The position numbers were made by a program, and so were the translations under genes. 64,000 nt of DNA from an uncultured Bacteroidales bacterium (GTDB lineage Bacteria; Bacteroidota; Bacteroidia; Bacteroidales; UBA932): assembly GCA_944325495.1 (NCBI GenBank), contig CALVAD010000001.1, forward strand, positions 1 to 64,000. The letters are read 5' to 3'. This document shows, one piece after another, positions 25,146 through 34,717 of the stretch (positions are counted from its first letter, which is position 1; each line of letters opens with the position of its first letter). A model generated the notes under the pieces. That model saw only the letters and a program-made list of their open reading frames with translations. It ran no database searches and had not been told where the DNA came from.

Positions 25146-25171
25146 GGAAGGCCGGGGAGGTCTTCCTTTTT
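25146..25171 (+). terminator. Terminator-like hairpin in the rimP leader
   Basis: GGAAGGCC-gggga-GGTCTTCC forms an 8-pair stem with one mismatch and is followed by T5. It lies between the promoter and the rimP start codon at 25178, so it may attenuate the operon. NusA itself acts on such hairpins, which makes feedback possible. Confidence 0.5.
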
Positions 25172-25177
25172 GTTTGA

Positions 25178-25450
25178 ATGGAAAGGGAACTTTTTCAGAA
25201 AGTGGTGGAGGAGGCGGCCGCGCAGCGCGGCTGCGTCCTCGTGGACATTGATTTCAACGACGATGACAACGTCTTCGAAGTGACGATAGACAGGAAGGAC
25301 GGCTGCGTGGACCTGTCGGACTGCGAGTTCGTCCACAGGGCCGTGCTTGCGGCCTTCGACCGCGATGTCGAGGATTATGCCCTGACGGTAAGTTCCGTGG
25401 GCATCGCTCCGGACGAGGCGGATGAAATGCTTGATACTATAAAAGAATAG
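25178..25450 (+). CDS. rimP: Short ribosome maturation factor RimP-like protein
   Basis: Only 90 aa long, against about 150 for the family. The N-terminal RimP domain is present (VLVDIDFNDDDNVFEVTIDR, then DLSDCEFVHRAVLAAFDR and YALTVSSVG). The C-terminal SH3-like domain is absent, and the frame ends normally 9 nt before nusA. RimP helps mature the 30S subunit. The synteny with nusA and infB supports the call despite the length. Confidence 0.8.
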   Translation: MERELFQKVVEEAAAQRGCVLVDIDFNDDDNVFEVTIDRKDGCVDLSDCEFVHRAVLAAFDRDVEDYALTVSSVGIAPDEADEMLDTIKE

Positions 25451-25459
25451 ATACGACTG

Positions 25460-26728
25460 ATGGAAAAAGAGAAAGTGATAACGCTCATTGATGCGTTCAA
25501 GGACTTCAAGGAGGAGAAGAACATCGACCGCCCGGTGATGATGCAGGTCCTCAAGGACGTGTTCCTCACCCAGATTGCCAAGACTTACGGTTCGTCCGAC
25601 AATTTCGACGTGATCGTGAATGTCGACAAGGGAACCTGCGAGATCTACCAGAACTTCGACGTGGTCGAGGAAGTCGAAAACCCGAATTCCGAAATCACCC
25701 TCGAAGGCATCCGGGAGGACGGCGGGGACGCCGACGACTACGAGATAGGCGACCAGTATTCGAAACTGCTTCCGCTCGCCGCCTTCGGCCGCCGCGGAAT
25801 ACTCAACATACGCCAGAATCTCCAGGGGCGCATCATGGACATCGAGAAAGCCAATGTCTACAAGAAATATTCGGACAAGATAGGCGAGCTCTTCTACGGG
25901 GAGGTCTACCAGACCTGGTCCAAGGAGGTGCTTATCCTCGACGAGGACGGCAACGAACTCCATATCCCCAAGAGCGAGCAGATACCCGGGGAGCGTTTCA
26001 AGAAGAGCGATTCGGTGAAGGCCATAATCAAGAGCGTGGAGATGAAGAACAACACCACGCCCTACATCACTTTGAGCCGCACCTCAAACGAGTTCCTGGA
26101 GAGGCTTTTCGAACAGGAGGTGCCCGAGATCGCCGACGGGCTCATCACCGTCAAGAAGGTGGTCCGCGTGCCCGGCGAGAGAGCGAAGGTGGCGGTCGAA
26201 TCATATGACGACCGCATCGACCCCATAGGAGCCTGCATAGGTGTCAGGGGCGGCCGTATCATGGGCATAGTCAGGGAACTGCGCAACGAGAACATAGATG
26301 TGATACAGTGGTCCCAGAACCCCAAGCTCATGATCCAGAGGGCGCTGAATCCGGCGGTGGTTTCGTATATCGAGATGAGCGACAACCCGGAGGACAAGGT
26401 CAAGGTGTTCATGCAGCCGGACCAGGTCAGCAAGGGAATCGGCCGCCACGGAGTGAACATCCAGCTTGCGGGCATGCTCATCGGCCGGGAGATCGAGGTC
26501 TACAGGGAACTGCCCAAGGGCGAGGATTCCGACGAGGAGGACGTGCTGCTCAGCGAGTTCTCCGACGTGATTGACCAGTGGATCATCGACCGGCTCGAAT
26601 CAATCGGCTGCGATACGGCGAAGTCCGTGCTGGCCTTCCCGGAGGAGGACATAGCCCGGAGGGCCGATCTGGAAGACGAAACCGTGGCCGAAGTGTTCAA
26701 GATATTGAAGGCAGAATTTGAAGACTAA
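25460..26728 (+). CDS. nusA: Transcription termination/antitermination factor NusA
   Basis: The 422-aa protein has an N-terminal RNA-polymerase-binding domain, an S1 domain ([15 protein letters not shown]), and two KH domains ([19 protein letters not shown], then [19 protein letters not shown]). A C-terminal helix-hairpin-like stretch follows. It modulates pausing and termination. The order rimP-nusA-infB is the conserved bacterial one. Confidence 0.95.
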   Translation: MEKEKVITLIDAFKDFKEEKNIDRPVMMQVLKDVFLTQIAKTYGSSDNFDVIVNVDKGTCEIYQNFDVVEEVENPNSEITLEGIREDGGDADDYEIGDQYSKLLPLAAFGRRGILNIRQNLQGRIMDIEKANVYKKYSDKIGELFYGEVYQTWSKEVLILDEDGNELHIPKSEQIPGERFKKSDSVKAIIKSVEMKNNTTPYITLSRTSNEFLERLFEQEVPEIADGLITVKKVVRVPGERAKVAVESYDDRIDPIGACIGVRGGRIMGIVRELRNENIDVIQWSQNPKLMIQRALNPAVVSYIEMSDNPEDKVKVFMQPDQVSKGIGRHGVNIQLAGMLIGREIEVYRELPKGEDSDEEDVLLSEFSDVIDQWIIDRLESIGCDTAKSVLAFPEEDIARRADLEDETVAEVFKILKAEFED

Positions 26729-26738
26729 AAGACAGGGA

Positions 26739-29597
26739 ATGGCAGATATCAGACTTAGCAAGATAATCAGACAGTACAATATCGGTCTCGACATCCTCGT
26801 GGACTTCCTCCACAAGCAGGGTGTCGAGGTCGACGCGAACCCCAATGCAAAGGTCTCGGACGAGCTGCTTCCGGCAATCGCCAAGCAGTTCGGCAAGGAT
26901 CTCGAACTGAAGCAGGCTGCCGACAAGGTTGACGTCAAGATTACCGAGATAATCGAGAAGAGCAACAAGAAGCGCAGCCGCGAGGCCGAGGAGGAGGACG
27001 AGCCGGAGCATGAGACCATCATCAAGAGCAACACCTTCTTCAATCCCCGGGCCGAGCAGGAACCGGTTCATGCGCAGGCGGAGGATGACCAGACGGCCCC
27101 GGTTGCCGCGGAGCCTGCGGAGACGGTATCCGAACCTGAACCCGAGCCCGAGCCTGCCGTCCGGCAAGAACCCGAGCCGGCTTCGGAGCCCGAGCCTGTC
27201 GCGGAGTCTGCGGAAGCGTCCGTGGAGGACGGCCGGACGGAGGTTGCGGAGGAAATGCCGGAGCCAGTCGAGGTCCCTGCCGAAGGCGGAGATGAGCCGG
27301 CTGCCGACACGGAGACTTCTTCCGAGCCCGAGCCTGAGACTGCCGCTGAACCCGAACCTGAGCCTGAACAGGCGTCCGAGCCGGCTGCAGGCGAGACGCC
27401 TGTCCGGACGGAGGCTCCTGCCGCCGCCGAAAGCACCGGCGGCCTCAAGGTCGTCGGCAAGATTGACCTGAGCCAGTTCAGAAGACCTGCCAAGAAGCGC
27501 GAGCGCATCAGCAAGGGCACGCAGAAGGTCGATGTCGCCAAGGCCGGCGCCAATATCGAGAAATCTCCCAAGAAGGATGGCCGCTCCGCAGGGAACAACG
27601 CCCAGCAGCAGGGCTCCAAGAGCAAGGGAAGGGACCGCAACAAATCCCGCTTCAAGCCTGCGATGAGCGAGAGCGAGCAGGAGGAGATGCAGAAGGAGAT
27701 ACAGAAGCAGGTCAAGGAGACCTACGCGAAGATGAACGAGGGCAGGAAGAACAACTTCGGCGCCAAGTACCGCAAGGAGAAGAGAGAGGCCGCCGCCCAG
27801 CGTACCCAGGAGGAGCAGGCGGAGGCTGCGGCGGAGAAGAAGGTTCTGAAGGTCACCGAGTTCGTGACTGTCAACGATCTCGCCACATTGATGGACAACA
27901 CTCCCGTGGTCAAGGTGATAGGAGCCTGCATGAGCCTGGGTCTGATGGTTTCCATCAACCAGCGTCTCGATGCGGAGACCCTGGTGCTCGTAGCCGAGGA
28001 GTTCGGCTACAAGGTCGAGTTCGTGACCGCCGACATCTCCGAGGAGATCAGCAGCGCCAAGCAGGCCGACCGGCCCGAGGATCTGGTTCCGAGACCTCCG
28101 ATCATCACCGTGATGGGCCATGTGGACCATGGCAAGACCTCGCTGCTCGACTATATCCGCAAGTCCAACGTGATCGCCGGCGAGGCCGGAGGAATCACCC
28201 AGCATATCGGCGCCTACAATGTGGAGCTGCCTGACGGAAGGCATATCACCTTCCTCGACACTCCGGGCCACGAGGCGTTCACGGCCATGCGCGCCCGAGG
28301 CGCACAGCTGACCGACCTTGCGATCATCATAATCGCGGCCGACGACTCCGTGATGCCCCAGACCATAGAGGCCATCAACCACGCCCAGGCGGCCGGAGTG
28401 CCCATGGTTTTCGCGATCAACAAGATAGACAAGCCGGGCGCCAATCCTGAAACCATACGCCGCGAGCTCGCCGAGATGAACATACTCGTCGAGGACTGGG
28501 GCGGAAAGTACCAGTGCCAGGAGATCTCCGCAAAGCAGGGAATCAATGTGGACAAGCTGCTGGAGAAGGTGCTGCTCGAAACCGACCTTCTCGACCTCAA
28601 GGCCAATCCGAACAAGCCGGCCGCGGGCGCCGTCATCGAGTCTTCGCTCGACAAGGGCCGCGGCTACCTTGCTACGGTCCTCGTCCAGGAGGGAACGCTG
28701 CGTCCCGGTGACGTGGTCCTCTGCGGCAGCAATTACGGCAGGGTCAAGTCAATGTTCAACGAACGCGGGCAGAAGGTCACCGAGGCCGGCCCGTCGACTC
28801 CCGTGTCGATTCTCGGTCTCAACGGCGCACCTCCGGCAGGCGAGAAGTTCAATGTGCTGGCCGATGAGCGCGAGGCCAAGAACATAGCCGCAAGGCGCGA
28901 GCAGCTGCTGCGCATCCAGGGCATAAAGACCCAGAAGCACATGACCCTCGAGGAGATCGGCCGCCGTATAGCGATAGGCAACTTCAAGGAGCTCAACATC
29001 ATCGTCAAGGGCGATGTGGACGGTTCCGTGGAGGCGCTGTCCGACTCCCTGATCAAGCTCTCCACCGACGAGGTCAAGGTCAATGTCATACATAAGGCCG
29101 TGGGCGGAATATCCGAGTCTGACGTGCTGCTGGCCGAGGCTTCCGACGCCGTGATAGTCGGCTTCCAGGTGCGTCCTACGGTCGAGGCCCGCAAGGCCGC
29201 CGAGCGCGAGGGCATAGACATACGCCTCTACTCCGTCATCTACGACTGCATCAATGAGGTCAAGGACGGTATCGAAGGCATGCTCGAGCCCGAGAAGAAG
29301 GAGGAGGTCATCGCCACCGCGGAGGTCAAGCAGACGTTCCGCATCAGCAAGGTGGGCACTATCGCCGGCTGTCTCGTCAGGGACGGCAAGATGGTGCAGA
29401 AGTCCAAGGTCCGCCTGATCCGCGACGGCATCGTGGTGTTCACCGGAGAGCTCGGCTCCCTGCAGATAGGCAAGGATACAGTGAAGGAGGTCATCGCGGG
29501 CAAGGAGTGCGGCATGAGCATCGCCGGCTACAATGACATCAAGGAGGGTGACATAATCGAAGCCTTCCAGATCGTGGAAATCAAGAGGACGCTGTAG
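26739..29597 (+). CDS. infB: Translation initiation factor IF-2
   Basis: The 952-aa GTPase brings fMet-tRNA to the 30S subunit. G1 (GHVDHGKTS, near residue 459), DTPGHEAF and NKID are intact. After the short N-terminal domain ([14 protein letters not shown]) there is a long disordered region, about residues 85-235, of Glu-Pro repeats (EPEPEPEPA). I chose ATG 26739 after nusA rather than the overlapping TTG at 26718. Confidence 0.95.
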   Translation: MADIRLSKIIRQYNIGLDILVDFLHKQGVEVDANPNAKVSDELLPAIAKQFGKDLELKQAADKVDVKITEIIEKSNKKRSREAEEEDEPEHETIIKSNTFFNPRAEQEPVHAQAEDDQTAPVAAEPAETVSEPEPEPEPAVRQEPEPASEPEPVAESAEASVEDGRTEVAEEMPEPVEVPAEGGDEPAADTETSSEPEPETAAEPEPEPEQASEPAAGETPVRTEAPAAAESTGGLKVVGKIDLSQFRRPAKKRERISKGTQKVDVAKAGANIEKSPKKDGRSAGNNAQQQGSKSKGRDRNKSRFKPAMSESEQEEMQKEIQKQVKETYAKMNEGRKNNFGAKYRKEKREAAAQRTQEEQAEAAAEKKVLKVTEFVTVNDLATLMDNTPVVKVIGACMSLGLMVSINQRLDAETLVLVAEEFGYKVEFVTADISEEISSAKQADRPEDLVPRPPIITVMGHVDHGKTSLLDYIRKSNVIAGEAGGITQHIGAYNVELPDGRHITFLDTPGHEAFTAMRARGAQLTDLAIIIIAADDSVMPQTIEAINHAQAAGVPMVFAINKIDKPGANPETIRRELAEMNILVEDWGGKYQCQEISAKQGINVDKLLEKVLLETDLLDLKANPNKPAAGAVIESSLDKGRGYLATVLVQEGTLRPGDVVLCGSNYGRVKSMFNERGQKVTEAGPSTPVSILGLNGAPPAGEKFNVLADEREAKNIAARREQLLRIQGIKTQKHMTLEEIGRRIAIGNFKELNIIVKGDVDGSVEALSDSLIKLSTDEVKVNVIHKAVGGISESDVLLAEASDAVIVGFQVRPTVEARKAAEREGIDIRLYSVIYDCINEVKDGIEGMLEPEKKEEVIATAEVKQTFRISKVGTIAGCLVRDGKMVQKSKVRLIRDGIVVFTGELGSLQIGKDTVKEVIAGKECGMSIAGYNDIKEGDIIEAFQIVEIKRTL

Positions 29598-29624
29598 CGT
29601 CTGTCTTTGCGTTCAACGGACGAG

Positions 29625-29676
29625 GTGCCGGCTTTCGGAAGGCGATGATTTGGGAAAAGCCTTCCGGAAGCCGGCA
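29625..29676 (+). terminator. Strong hairpin after infB
   Basis: GTGCCGGCTT.CGGAAGGC pairs with GCCTTCCG.AAGCCGGCAC over 18 positions around a 15-nt loop. No U-tract follows, so it may be a factor-dependent terminator or an RNA-stability element. Confidence 0.5.
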
Positions 29677-29885
29677 CTTCGGCCGTTGTTGCTCTATGTG
29701 AAATTCATCTGCTACGGCCATGCCCGGCTGAGATGTGCCAGTGGCGTCCAGATGCGCCAAATGGAAGGGATTCCTGTCCACCGGACGCAGCTGCACCCCT
29801 TTCATCGCGTCGTACGGCATGCAGGCGTAGCTGGTGAATTTCAGATCTCCGGACGGCCTCCGCTTCGGTTTCCGGGGAGCCCGGG
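29677..29885. other. Intergenic region with no supported gene
   Basis: A minus-strand frame (ATG 29820) reads PYDAMKGVQLRPVDRNPFH then a low-quality tail through the hairpin; its first 47 codons look protein-like, but it has no promoter I can see and no recognised family. It could be the remnant of a gene. Nothing else is seen. Confidence 0.3.
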
Positions 29886-29916
29886 TTTGATATTCCGGTG
29901 AGGACTGCTATCTTTG
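29886..29916 (+). promoter_or_regulatory. Consensus promoter of the MFS gene
   Basis: TTTG (29886-29889), 19 nt, TATCTTTG (29909-29916) is a perfect match to the Bacteroidetes consensus. A GGAGGA ribosome-binding site precedes the start codon at 29942. Confidence 0.75.
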
Positions 29917-29941
29917 CGGCCGCAAATTCAAAGGAGGAAGA

Positions 29942-31138
29942 ATGCGGACAGCGTATGTAGTCTTGTTCATAATGGGTATATGTCATTTTCTGAATGACAT
30001 GATACAGTCGGTGATTCCGGCGATGTATCCGCTGCTCAAGGACAAGTTCGGCTTCAGTTTCGCGCAGATAGGTATCATAACCTTGGTCTTCCAGCTTGCG
30101 TCGTCCGTGTTCCAGCCTTTCATCGGGCTGTACGCGGACAGGCATCCGCGGCCGTACTCGCTGTCCGTCGGAATGTGTTTCACGCTCGCCGGATTGCTCG
30201 CGCTGGCTTTTTCTCCGAGTTTTCTGCTGATTCTCGTCTCCGTGGCGCTGATCGGCTGCGGTTCGTCGGTGTTCCATCCGGAGGCGTCACGCATAACGCA
30301 GTTCGCATCAGGGGGCAGGAAGAGTCTCGCGCAGTCCATCTTTCAGGTCGGCGGCAACGGCGGGAGCGCGCTCGGTCCTCTGCTGGCTGCGTGGCTCGTG
30401 ATTCCTTTCGGCCAGCATGCGGTGGGGTGGCTGGCTGCGGCCGCTCTGGCTGCGGCGATGCTGCTGGCCCGTGCCGGACATTGGTACAGCAGGATGCTGA
30501 AAAAGATGCAGGCTTCCGGCGCCAAGGTGCAGGCGGCCGTTGCGAGGTTCCCGAAGAAGACGGTGCGCTCCGCGATGTGCATACTCGTGCTGATGATATT
30601 CTCGAAGTATTTCTTCAACGCCTGCATGACCAGCTATTTCACCTTCTTCCTGATCGATAAGTTCGGAATTACGGTGCAGCAGTCCCAGTTCTGCCTGTTC
30701 GCGTATCTTGCCGCCTTCGCGGCCGGGACTCTGCTCGGCGGCTTTCTCGGCGACCGTTTCGGCCGTAAGTATGTGATTCTCTTCTCGATTCTCGGTGCGG
30801 CGCCGTTCACGCTCGCGATGCCCTGGATGAATCTTCCGTGGACGATAGTCATGGCGGTGGTCTCGGGGCTCGTGATAGCCTCTGCGTTCTCCGCAATCGT
30901 GGTCTATGCCACAGACCTCATGCCTGACAAGGTGGGAATGGTCTCCGGAATATTCTTCGGGCTGATGTTCGGGCTCGGGGGCATCGGCTCGGCGTTCTTC
31001 GGCTGGCTTGCGGATGCCACGAGCATCGAGTTCATATTCAAGGTCAGCTCACTGCTGCCGCTGCTCGGTGTCGTGGCGGCCTTCCTGCCGGACGTCAGGC
31101 CGGGGAGGCAGGCTTACGGAATTCCGGGAAATCAGTGA
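29942..31138 (+). CDS. MFS transporter, fosmidomycin-resistance (Fsr) type
   Basis: The 398-aa inner-membrane protein has about 12 helices and the Fsr-like start (FIMGICHFLNDMIQSVIPAMYP) with the block GSSVFHPEASRIT. The loop-2 MFS motif is GLYADRHPRPY. The E. coli relative exports fosmidomycin; the substrate here is not known. Its last 90 nt overlap the end of the LacI-type gene on the other strand. Confidence 0.87.
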   Translation: MRTAYVVLFIMGICHFLNDMIQSVIPAMYPLLKDKFGFSFAQIGIITLVFQLASSVFQPFIGLYADRHPRPYSLSVGMCFTLAGLLALAFSPSFLLILVSVALIGCGSSVFHPEASRITQFASGGRKSLAQSIFQVGGNGGSALGPLLAAWLVIPFGQHAVGWLAAAALAAAMLLARAGHWYSRMLKKMQASGAKVQAAVARFPKKTVRSAMCILVLMIFSKYFFNACMTSYFTFFLIDKFGITVQQSQFCLFAYLAAFAAGTLLGGFLGDRFGRKYVILFSILGAAPFTLAMPWMNLPWTIVMAVVSGLVIASAFSAIVVYATDLMPDKVGMVSGIFFGLMFGLGGIGSAFFGWLADATSIEFIFKVSSLLPLLGVVAAFLPDVRPGRQAYGIPGNQ

Positions 31139-32110
31139 AGGCGCCAGTTCAAGCTGAGTGGTGCATCTTGTCTTGTTCTGGATGCTTTCGAACAGCAGCT
31201 TCGACGCCAGCTTCCCCATTTCTTCGGTAGGTTGGCTGATGCGGGAAATTGAAGGCGTCATGTAGTCCATGTAGATGCTGTCGTCGAAGGATATGAGTGA
31301 GATGTCGGCCGGTATGTTCAGCCCCGTTTCTTTGATCGCCTTTATGGCGCCGAGAGCTATGGTGTTGCTGAGTGCGTATATCGCCGTAGGCCTTTCGGTC
31401 CTGTTCAGAAGAAGTTTTGTTTCCAGATAGCCGTTCTGCTCGGAGAATTCGTTGCCTACGATTGTAGCCTTGTCCCGGATTCCCGCTTTTTCGAGTGCGG
31501 AAAGGTATCCTGCTATTCTTTTTTTGTTCGGCATGGAATTTATGGCTCCCTGGATGCAGGCTATTTCGGTGTGCCCGTTCATTATAAGGTTATCTATCGC
31601 CATTATGCTTCCCAAGTAGTTGTTGGTGGAGACATAGGGCAGGGAGGAATCGACGAAGTATCTGTCGATGAGTATGACGGGACAGAGTTTCCTGTTGATT
31701 TCTTCGAACAATTCGTGCTGTGTCCCGCTCGGCGCGGCTATGATTCCGTCCACCTGCCTGGCGATCAGCGTGGAGACGGATGATTTTTCCGTTGCCTCGT
31801 TCTCGTCGGAATCAATCACCATCGTCGTGTATCTGAACTTTCTCGCTTCCTTGATGATTATGCTTGCGATGTCGGCGAAGTACGGGTTGGCCACTGACGG
31901 CAGCAGAAGTCCTATCGTGTCCGTGCGGCTTGTCCTTAAGTTTTGCGCAATGATGTTCGGAGCATAGTTGCTTTCCGCGGCGGCTTTCAGTATAATGTCC
32001 CTCGTTTCGGGCTTGATACGATATTCTTCTGATTTCCCGGTCAGTACGCGGGATATTGTCGATGCGGAAAATCCTGTTTTTTGCGCAAGGCTTGCAAGGG
32101 TTTCTTTCAT
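31049..32110 (-). CDS. LacI-family regulator of the ribokinase locus
   Basis: The 353-aa protein has the LacI HTH (TLASLAQKTGFSASTISRVL) and hinge, then a periplasmic-binding-protein-like sugar domain (IGLLLPSVANPYFADIA). It is divergent from ribokinase, so ribose or a related pentose is the likely effector. I place the start at ATG 32110, where the family begins. The last 30 residues extend past the usual LISRNSV end into the antisense of the MFS gene. Confidence 0.87.
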   Translation of the reverse strand: MKETLASLAQKTGFSASTISRVLTGKSEEYRIKPETRDIILKAAAESNYAPNIIAQNLRTSRTDTIGLLLPSVANPYFADIASIIIKEARKFRYTTMVIDSDENEATEKSSVSTLIARQVDGIIAAPSGTQHELFEEINRKLCPVILIDRYFVDSSLPYVSTNNYLGSIMAIDNLIMNGHTEIACIQGAINSMPNKKRIAGYLSALEKAGIRDKATIVGNEFSEQNGYLETKLLLNRTERPTAIYALSNTIALGAIKAIKETGLNIPADISLISFDDSIYMDYMTPSISRISQPTEEMGKLASKLLFESIQNKTRCTTQLELAPSLISRNSVSLPPRPDVRQEGRHDTEQRQQ

Positions 32111-32257
32111 GTTTCTTAGCGATAAAGCCGATGTATGGCGCAAATATATGAAATTTGTGCGCAATATTATAATAATTTGCACACAAACTCTCGAATGTTT
32201 TTAAAATTATATAGCTATCGCTTGGATATTTATAAATTTTATCCTTGTATATTTACG

Positions 32258-32267
32258 CAAACGATTG
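32258..32267. promoter_or_regulatory. Candidate LacI-type operator
   Basis: CAAACGATTG has the CAAnCGnTTG symmetry with a central CG typical of LacI-family sites. It lies in the AT-rich gap between the regulator and ribokinase genes, 55 nt before the ribokinase start. Confidence 0.5.
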
Positions 32268-32322
32268 AGCATTGCGATTGTTTATGTTGCCGGAATAATA
32301 ACACTAAAACCGATAATAGAAA

Positions 32323-33246
32323 ATGTCAGAGTGCCGAATTATGGTTATTGGTAGCAGCAATACCGATATGACCGTTCGTTCCAGGGTCTTGCCCGGACCG
32401 GGAGAAACTGTATTGGGCGGCGATTTCATGATGGGATATGGAGGCAAGGGCGCCAATCAGGCTGTCGCCGCCAAGAGGCTCGGTGGGAATGTGGATTTCG
32501 TGTGCAAATTGGGTAAGGATCTTTTTGGGGATAACGCGATAAGGCATTATCGGGAGATGGGACTGGATACGGTTCATATTTTCCAGTCCGAGAAGCCTTC
32601 CGGGGTCGCCTTGATCATGGTGGATGACAAGGCTGAAAATTCCATCGTGGTTGCTTCCGGAGCGAATGGGGATCTGGATATAGAAGATATAGAGACTTTG
32701 GCGCCGGCCATACGCCGTTCAAGCATTCTGCTGCTGCAGCTTGAGATACCGATGAAGACGGTCGAGAGAGCGGCAAGAATCGCATACGAGGCCGGTGTCA
32801 TGGTGGTTCTGAATCCGGCGCCGGCAGCACAGCTTTCCGAGGAGCTTATGAGATGCGTGAGTGTTCTCGTGCCAAACGAAAGTGAAAGTTCGTACATCTC
32901 CGGTGTGGATGTGACTGATGCGGACAGCGCACTGGAGGCGGTGAATGTAATAAAGAACAAAGGGGCGAAGGACGTAATCGTCACCATGGGCTCGAAAGGC
33001 TCTCTCGTGTGTGATGGAAAAGTGACGTTCATTCCTGCAAGAAAAGTCAAGGCTGTCGATACTACGGCTGCCGGAGATACATTCTGCGGGGCTCTGTGCG
33101 TCGCCCTGGCGGAAGGCTTCAGGCTAGAAGAAGCCGCACGGTTTGCGACGGCTGCATCTTCAATATCGGTACAACGCCCCGGGGCGCAGGATTCTGTTCC
33201 GTCCAGGGAAGAAGTGGATAGAATAATCAATAAAACACAAATATAA
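32323..33246 (+). CDS. rbsK: Ribokinase
   Basis: The 307-aa PfkB-family kinase phosphorylates D-ribose. It has the family start (VIGSSNTDMTVRSRVLPGPGET), the GGKGANQAVAAKRLG block and the catalytic DTTAAGDTFCGAL. Divergent LacI regulation and a downstream sugar transporter sharing an A of the stop/start (TAATG) support a ribose or deoxyribose pathway. It has lower GC than the core genes to the left. Confidence 0.9.
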   Translation: MSECRIMVIGSSNTDMTVRSRVLPGPGETVLGGDFMMGYGGKGANQAVAAKRLGGNVDFVCKLGKDLFGDNAIRHYREMGLDTVHIFQSEKPSGVALIMVDDKAENSIVVASGANGDLDIEDIETLAPAIRRSSILLLQLEIPMKTVERAARIAYEAGVMVVLNPAPAAQLSEELMRCVSVLVPNESESSYISGVDVTDADSALEAVNVIKNKGAKDVIVTMGSKGSLVCDGKVTFIPARKVKAVDTTAAGDTFCGALCVALAEGFRLEEAARFATAASSISVQRPGAQDSVPSREEVDRIINKTQI

Positions 33247-34253
33247 TGTTCATCGTAAACAATTATCTGACTGCGGTCGTCTTCTGCTTCGTCACCATGT
33301 TGTGCTGGGGGTCATGGGGTAATACCCAGAAACTGGCGGCAAAGAGCTGGAGATATGAGCTTTTCTACTGGGACTATTGTATAGGGATGCTGCTTTTCGC
33401 CCTGTTCATCGCATTTACCATGGGCAGCTTCGGCTCCGAGGGCAGGCCCTTCGTACAAGACCTGGTTCAGGCTGATATCAGAAATGTCGGGAGCATATTG
33501 CTGGGCGGCATAATCTTCAACGCCTCCAATATATTGCTTTCAGCTTCTACTTCCATCGCCGGTATGTCGGTGGCTTTCCCCTTGGGTGTGGGCATCTCTC
33601 TCGTGCTCGGAACGGTGATAAATTATGTCGGCTCGCCGAAAGGTGATCCGATGTGGCTTTTTGCCGGCGTGGCGATGGTGGTTGTCGCCGTTGTTTGCAA
33701 CGGCATCGCTTCTTCGAAAGCGGGCGGGGATGAAAATACCGGCAACTCCCGGAAAGGAATATTCCTGGCTGTCGTAGCCGGTATTCTTATGTCTTTCTTC
33801 TACAGATTCGTGGCAGCGGCCATGGATCTTGACAGCTTCGCTTCTCCCGCTGCCGGAAAGGTGACGCCGTACACGGCGATAGTGATTTTCTCCATCGGGG
33901 TGCTGCTCAGCAATTTCATATTCAATACCATCGTGATGAAAAGGCCTTTTGCCGGCGATCCTGTGTCCTATGGCGATTATTTCAAAGGCGCGTTCAGGAC
34001 GCACCTGGTCGGCATGCTCGGAGGGGCGGTGTGGTGTCTCGGAACTGCATTCAGCTATATCGCTTCCGGCAAGGCGGGGGCGGCAGTCTCATATGCTCTG
34101 GGGCAGGGGGCTCCGATGATAGCGGCTGTCTGGGGAGTATTCGTATGGAAAGAATTCAAAGGAGCCGGTAAATCCACATACGGGCTGCTGGCTCAGATGT
34201 TCGCCTTCTTTGTCGGAGGCCTGGCATGCATAATAGTTTCAGGAGGAAATTAA
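33246..34253 (+). CDS. GRP/RhaT-like sugar transporter
   Basis: The 335-aa membrane protein has about ten helices and fits the glucose/ribose porter (GRP) branch of the DMT superfamily (MLCWGSWGNTQKLAAKSWRYE, FYWDY, then FNASNILLSAS). It would import the sugar used by the adjacent ribokinase. A third gene starts 16 nt after its stop but is broken by the prophage. Confidence 0.85.
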   Translation: MFIVNNYLTAVVFCFVTMLCWGSWGNTQKLAAKSWRYELFYWDYCIGMLLFALFIAFTMGSFGSEGRPFVQDLVQADIRNVGSILLGGIIFNASNILLSASTSIAGMSVAFPLGVGISLVLGTVINYVGSPKGDPMWLFAGVAMVVVAVVCNGIASSKAGGDENTGNSRKGIFLAVVAGILMSFFYRFVAAAMDLDSFASPAAGKVTPYTAIVIFSIGVLLSNFIFNTIVMKRPFAGDPVSYGDYFKGAFRTHLVGMLGGAVWCLGTAFSYIASGKAGAAVSYALGQGAPMIAAVWGVFVWKEFKGAGKSTYGLLAQMFAFFVGGLACIIVSGGN

Positions 34254-34269
34254 TCAATCGGAAAAGGAT

Positions 34270-34326
34270 ATGAAATCAAGACATTCGATTCTGAATACGG
34301 GGGTAAAAACGAAATGTGTAGGGTAG
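34270..34326 (+). pseudogene. 5' end of a host gene interrupted by the prophage
   Basis: An ATG preceded by GGAAAAGGAT starts a frame (MKSRHSILNT) 16 nt after the transporter stop. After about ten codons the sequence changes to phage-end repeats and stops at 34326. The rest of the gene should be found at the other prophage end. It was probably the third gene of the sugar operon. Confidence 0.5.
34303..34317 (+). repeat. Prophage left-end repeat, copy 1 (putative transposase site)
   Basis: GTAAAAACGAAATGT, the outermost of three copies, next to the host junction. Copies 2 and 3 at 34396-34410 and 34703-34717 read GTCAAAACGAAATGT. Confidence 0.6.
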
Positions 34327-34395
34327 GGGAGTGTATGTGAAGTGTGTAAGTATTTGGTTGAGTGCGGGTAAGGAGAATTTGAGTAGGGGAGTGCA

Positions 34396-34410
34396 GTCAA
34401 AACGAAATGT
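34396..34410 (+). repeat. Prophage left-end repeat, copy 2
   Basis: GTCAAAACGAAATGT. Its last bases are part of an exact 10-bp inverted repeat GAAATGTTAC / GTAACATTTC (34404-34413 and 34430-34439). Confidence 0.6.
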
Positions 34411-34570
34411 TACTTTGCTTTACATTCGCGTAACATTTCAGGCCGATTTTGAAGGGTCCGTTCAAGTTGAATGTTACATTAACCGGAGATATTGATATAT
34501 CAGGCGCAGAAAAACGCAAATTAGGCCGCTATAAGGGCAATTATAACCTTTATGGCGGCTTAATTGTATA

Positions 34571-34590
34571 CCGTTCAAACGGCATTAAAA
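34571..34590 (+). repeat. Dispersed phage motif CCGTTCAAAC-N4-TTnAAA, copy A
   Basis: CCGTTCAAACGGCATTAAAA. Related copies are at 39474-39493, 45351-45370 (minus strand) and 58270-58289. Confidence 0.4.
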
Positions 34591-34702
34591 TGCCCTTAAA
34601 AATTCATTGCGTTCTCGGCACAAAAATAGTCTCTCAAAAAGGTGATTTCTTAAGGTTAGGGTTACATTTAGGGTGACACTTAGGGTTACACTGTGAAAGC
34701 CT

Positions 34703-34717
34703 GTCAAAACGAAATGT
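34703..34717 (+). repeat. Prophage left-end repeat, copy 3
   Basis: GTCAAAACGAAATGT, identical to copy 2 and in the same direction. It sits between two exact copies of a 24-nt repeat (34655-34678 and 34722-34745, core TTAGGGTTACATTTAGGG). Confidence 0.6.

Noticed and set aside
26697..28382. A 561-codon minus-strand open frame opposite infB
   Set aside because: It is a Leu/Gly/Arg-rich shadow of the Glu-Pro and GTPase coding sequence of infB, with no motif or start signal.
29677..29820. A minus-strand frame starting MPYDAMKGVQLRP
   Set aside because: The first part looks protein-like, but no promoter, family or neighbour supports it and it runs through a strong hairpin; it is mentioned only as a possible remnant.
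34449..34676. A 75-codon plus-strand frame in the prophage left end
   Set aside because: It runs through hairpins and direct repeats, has no ribosome-binding or promoter signal and resembles no protein I know.
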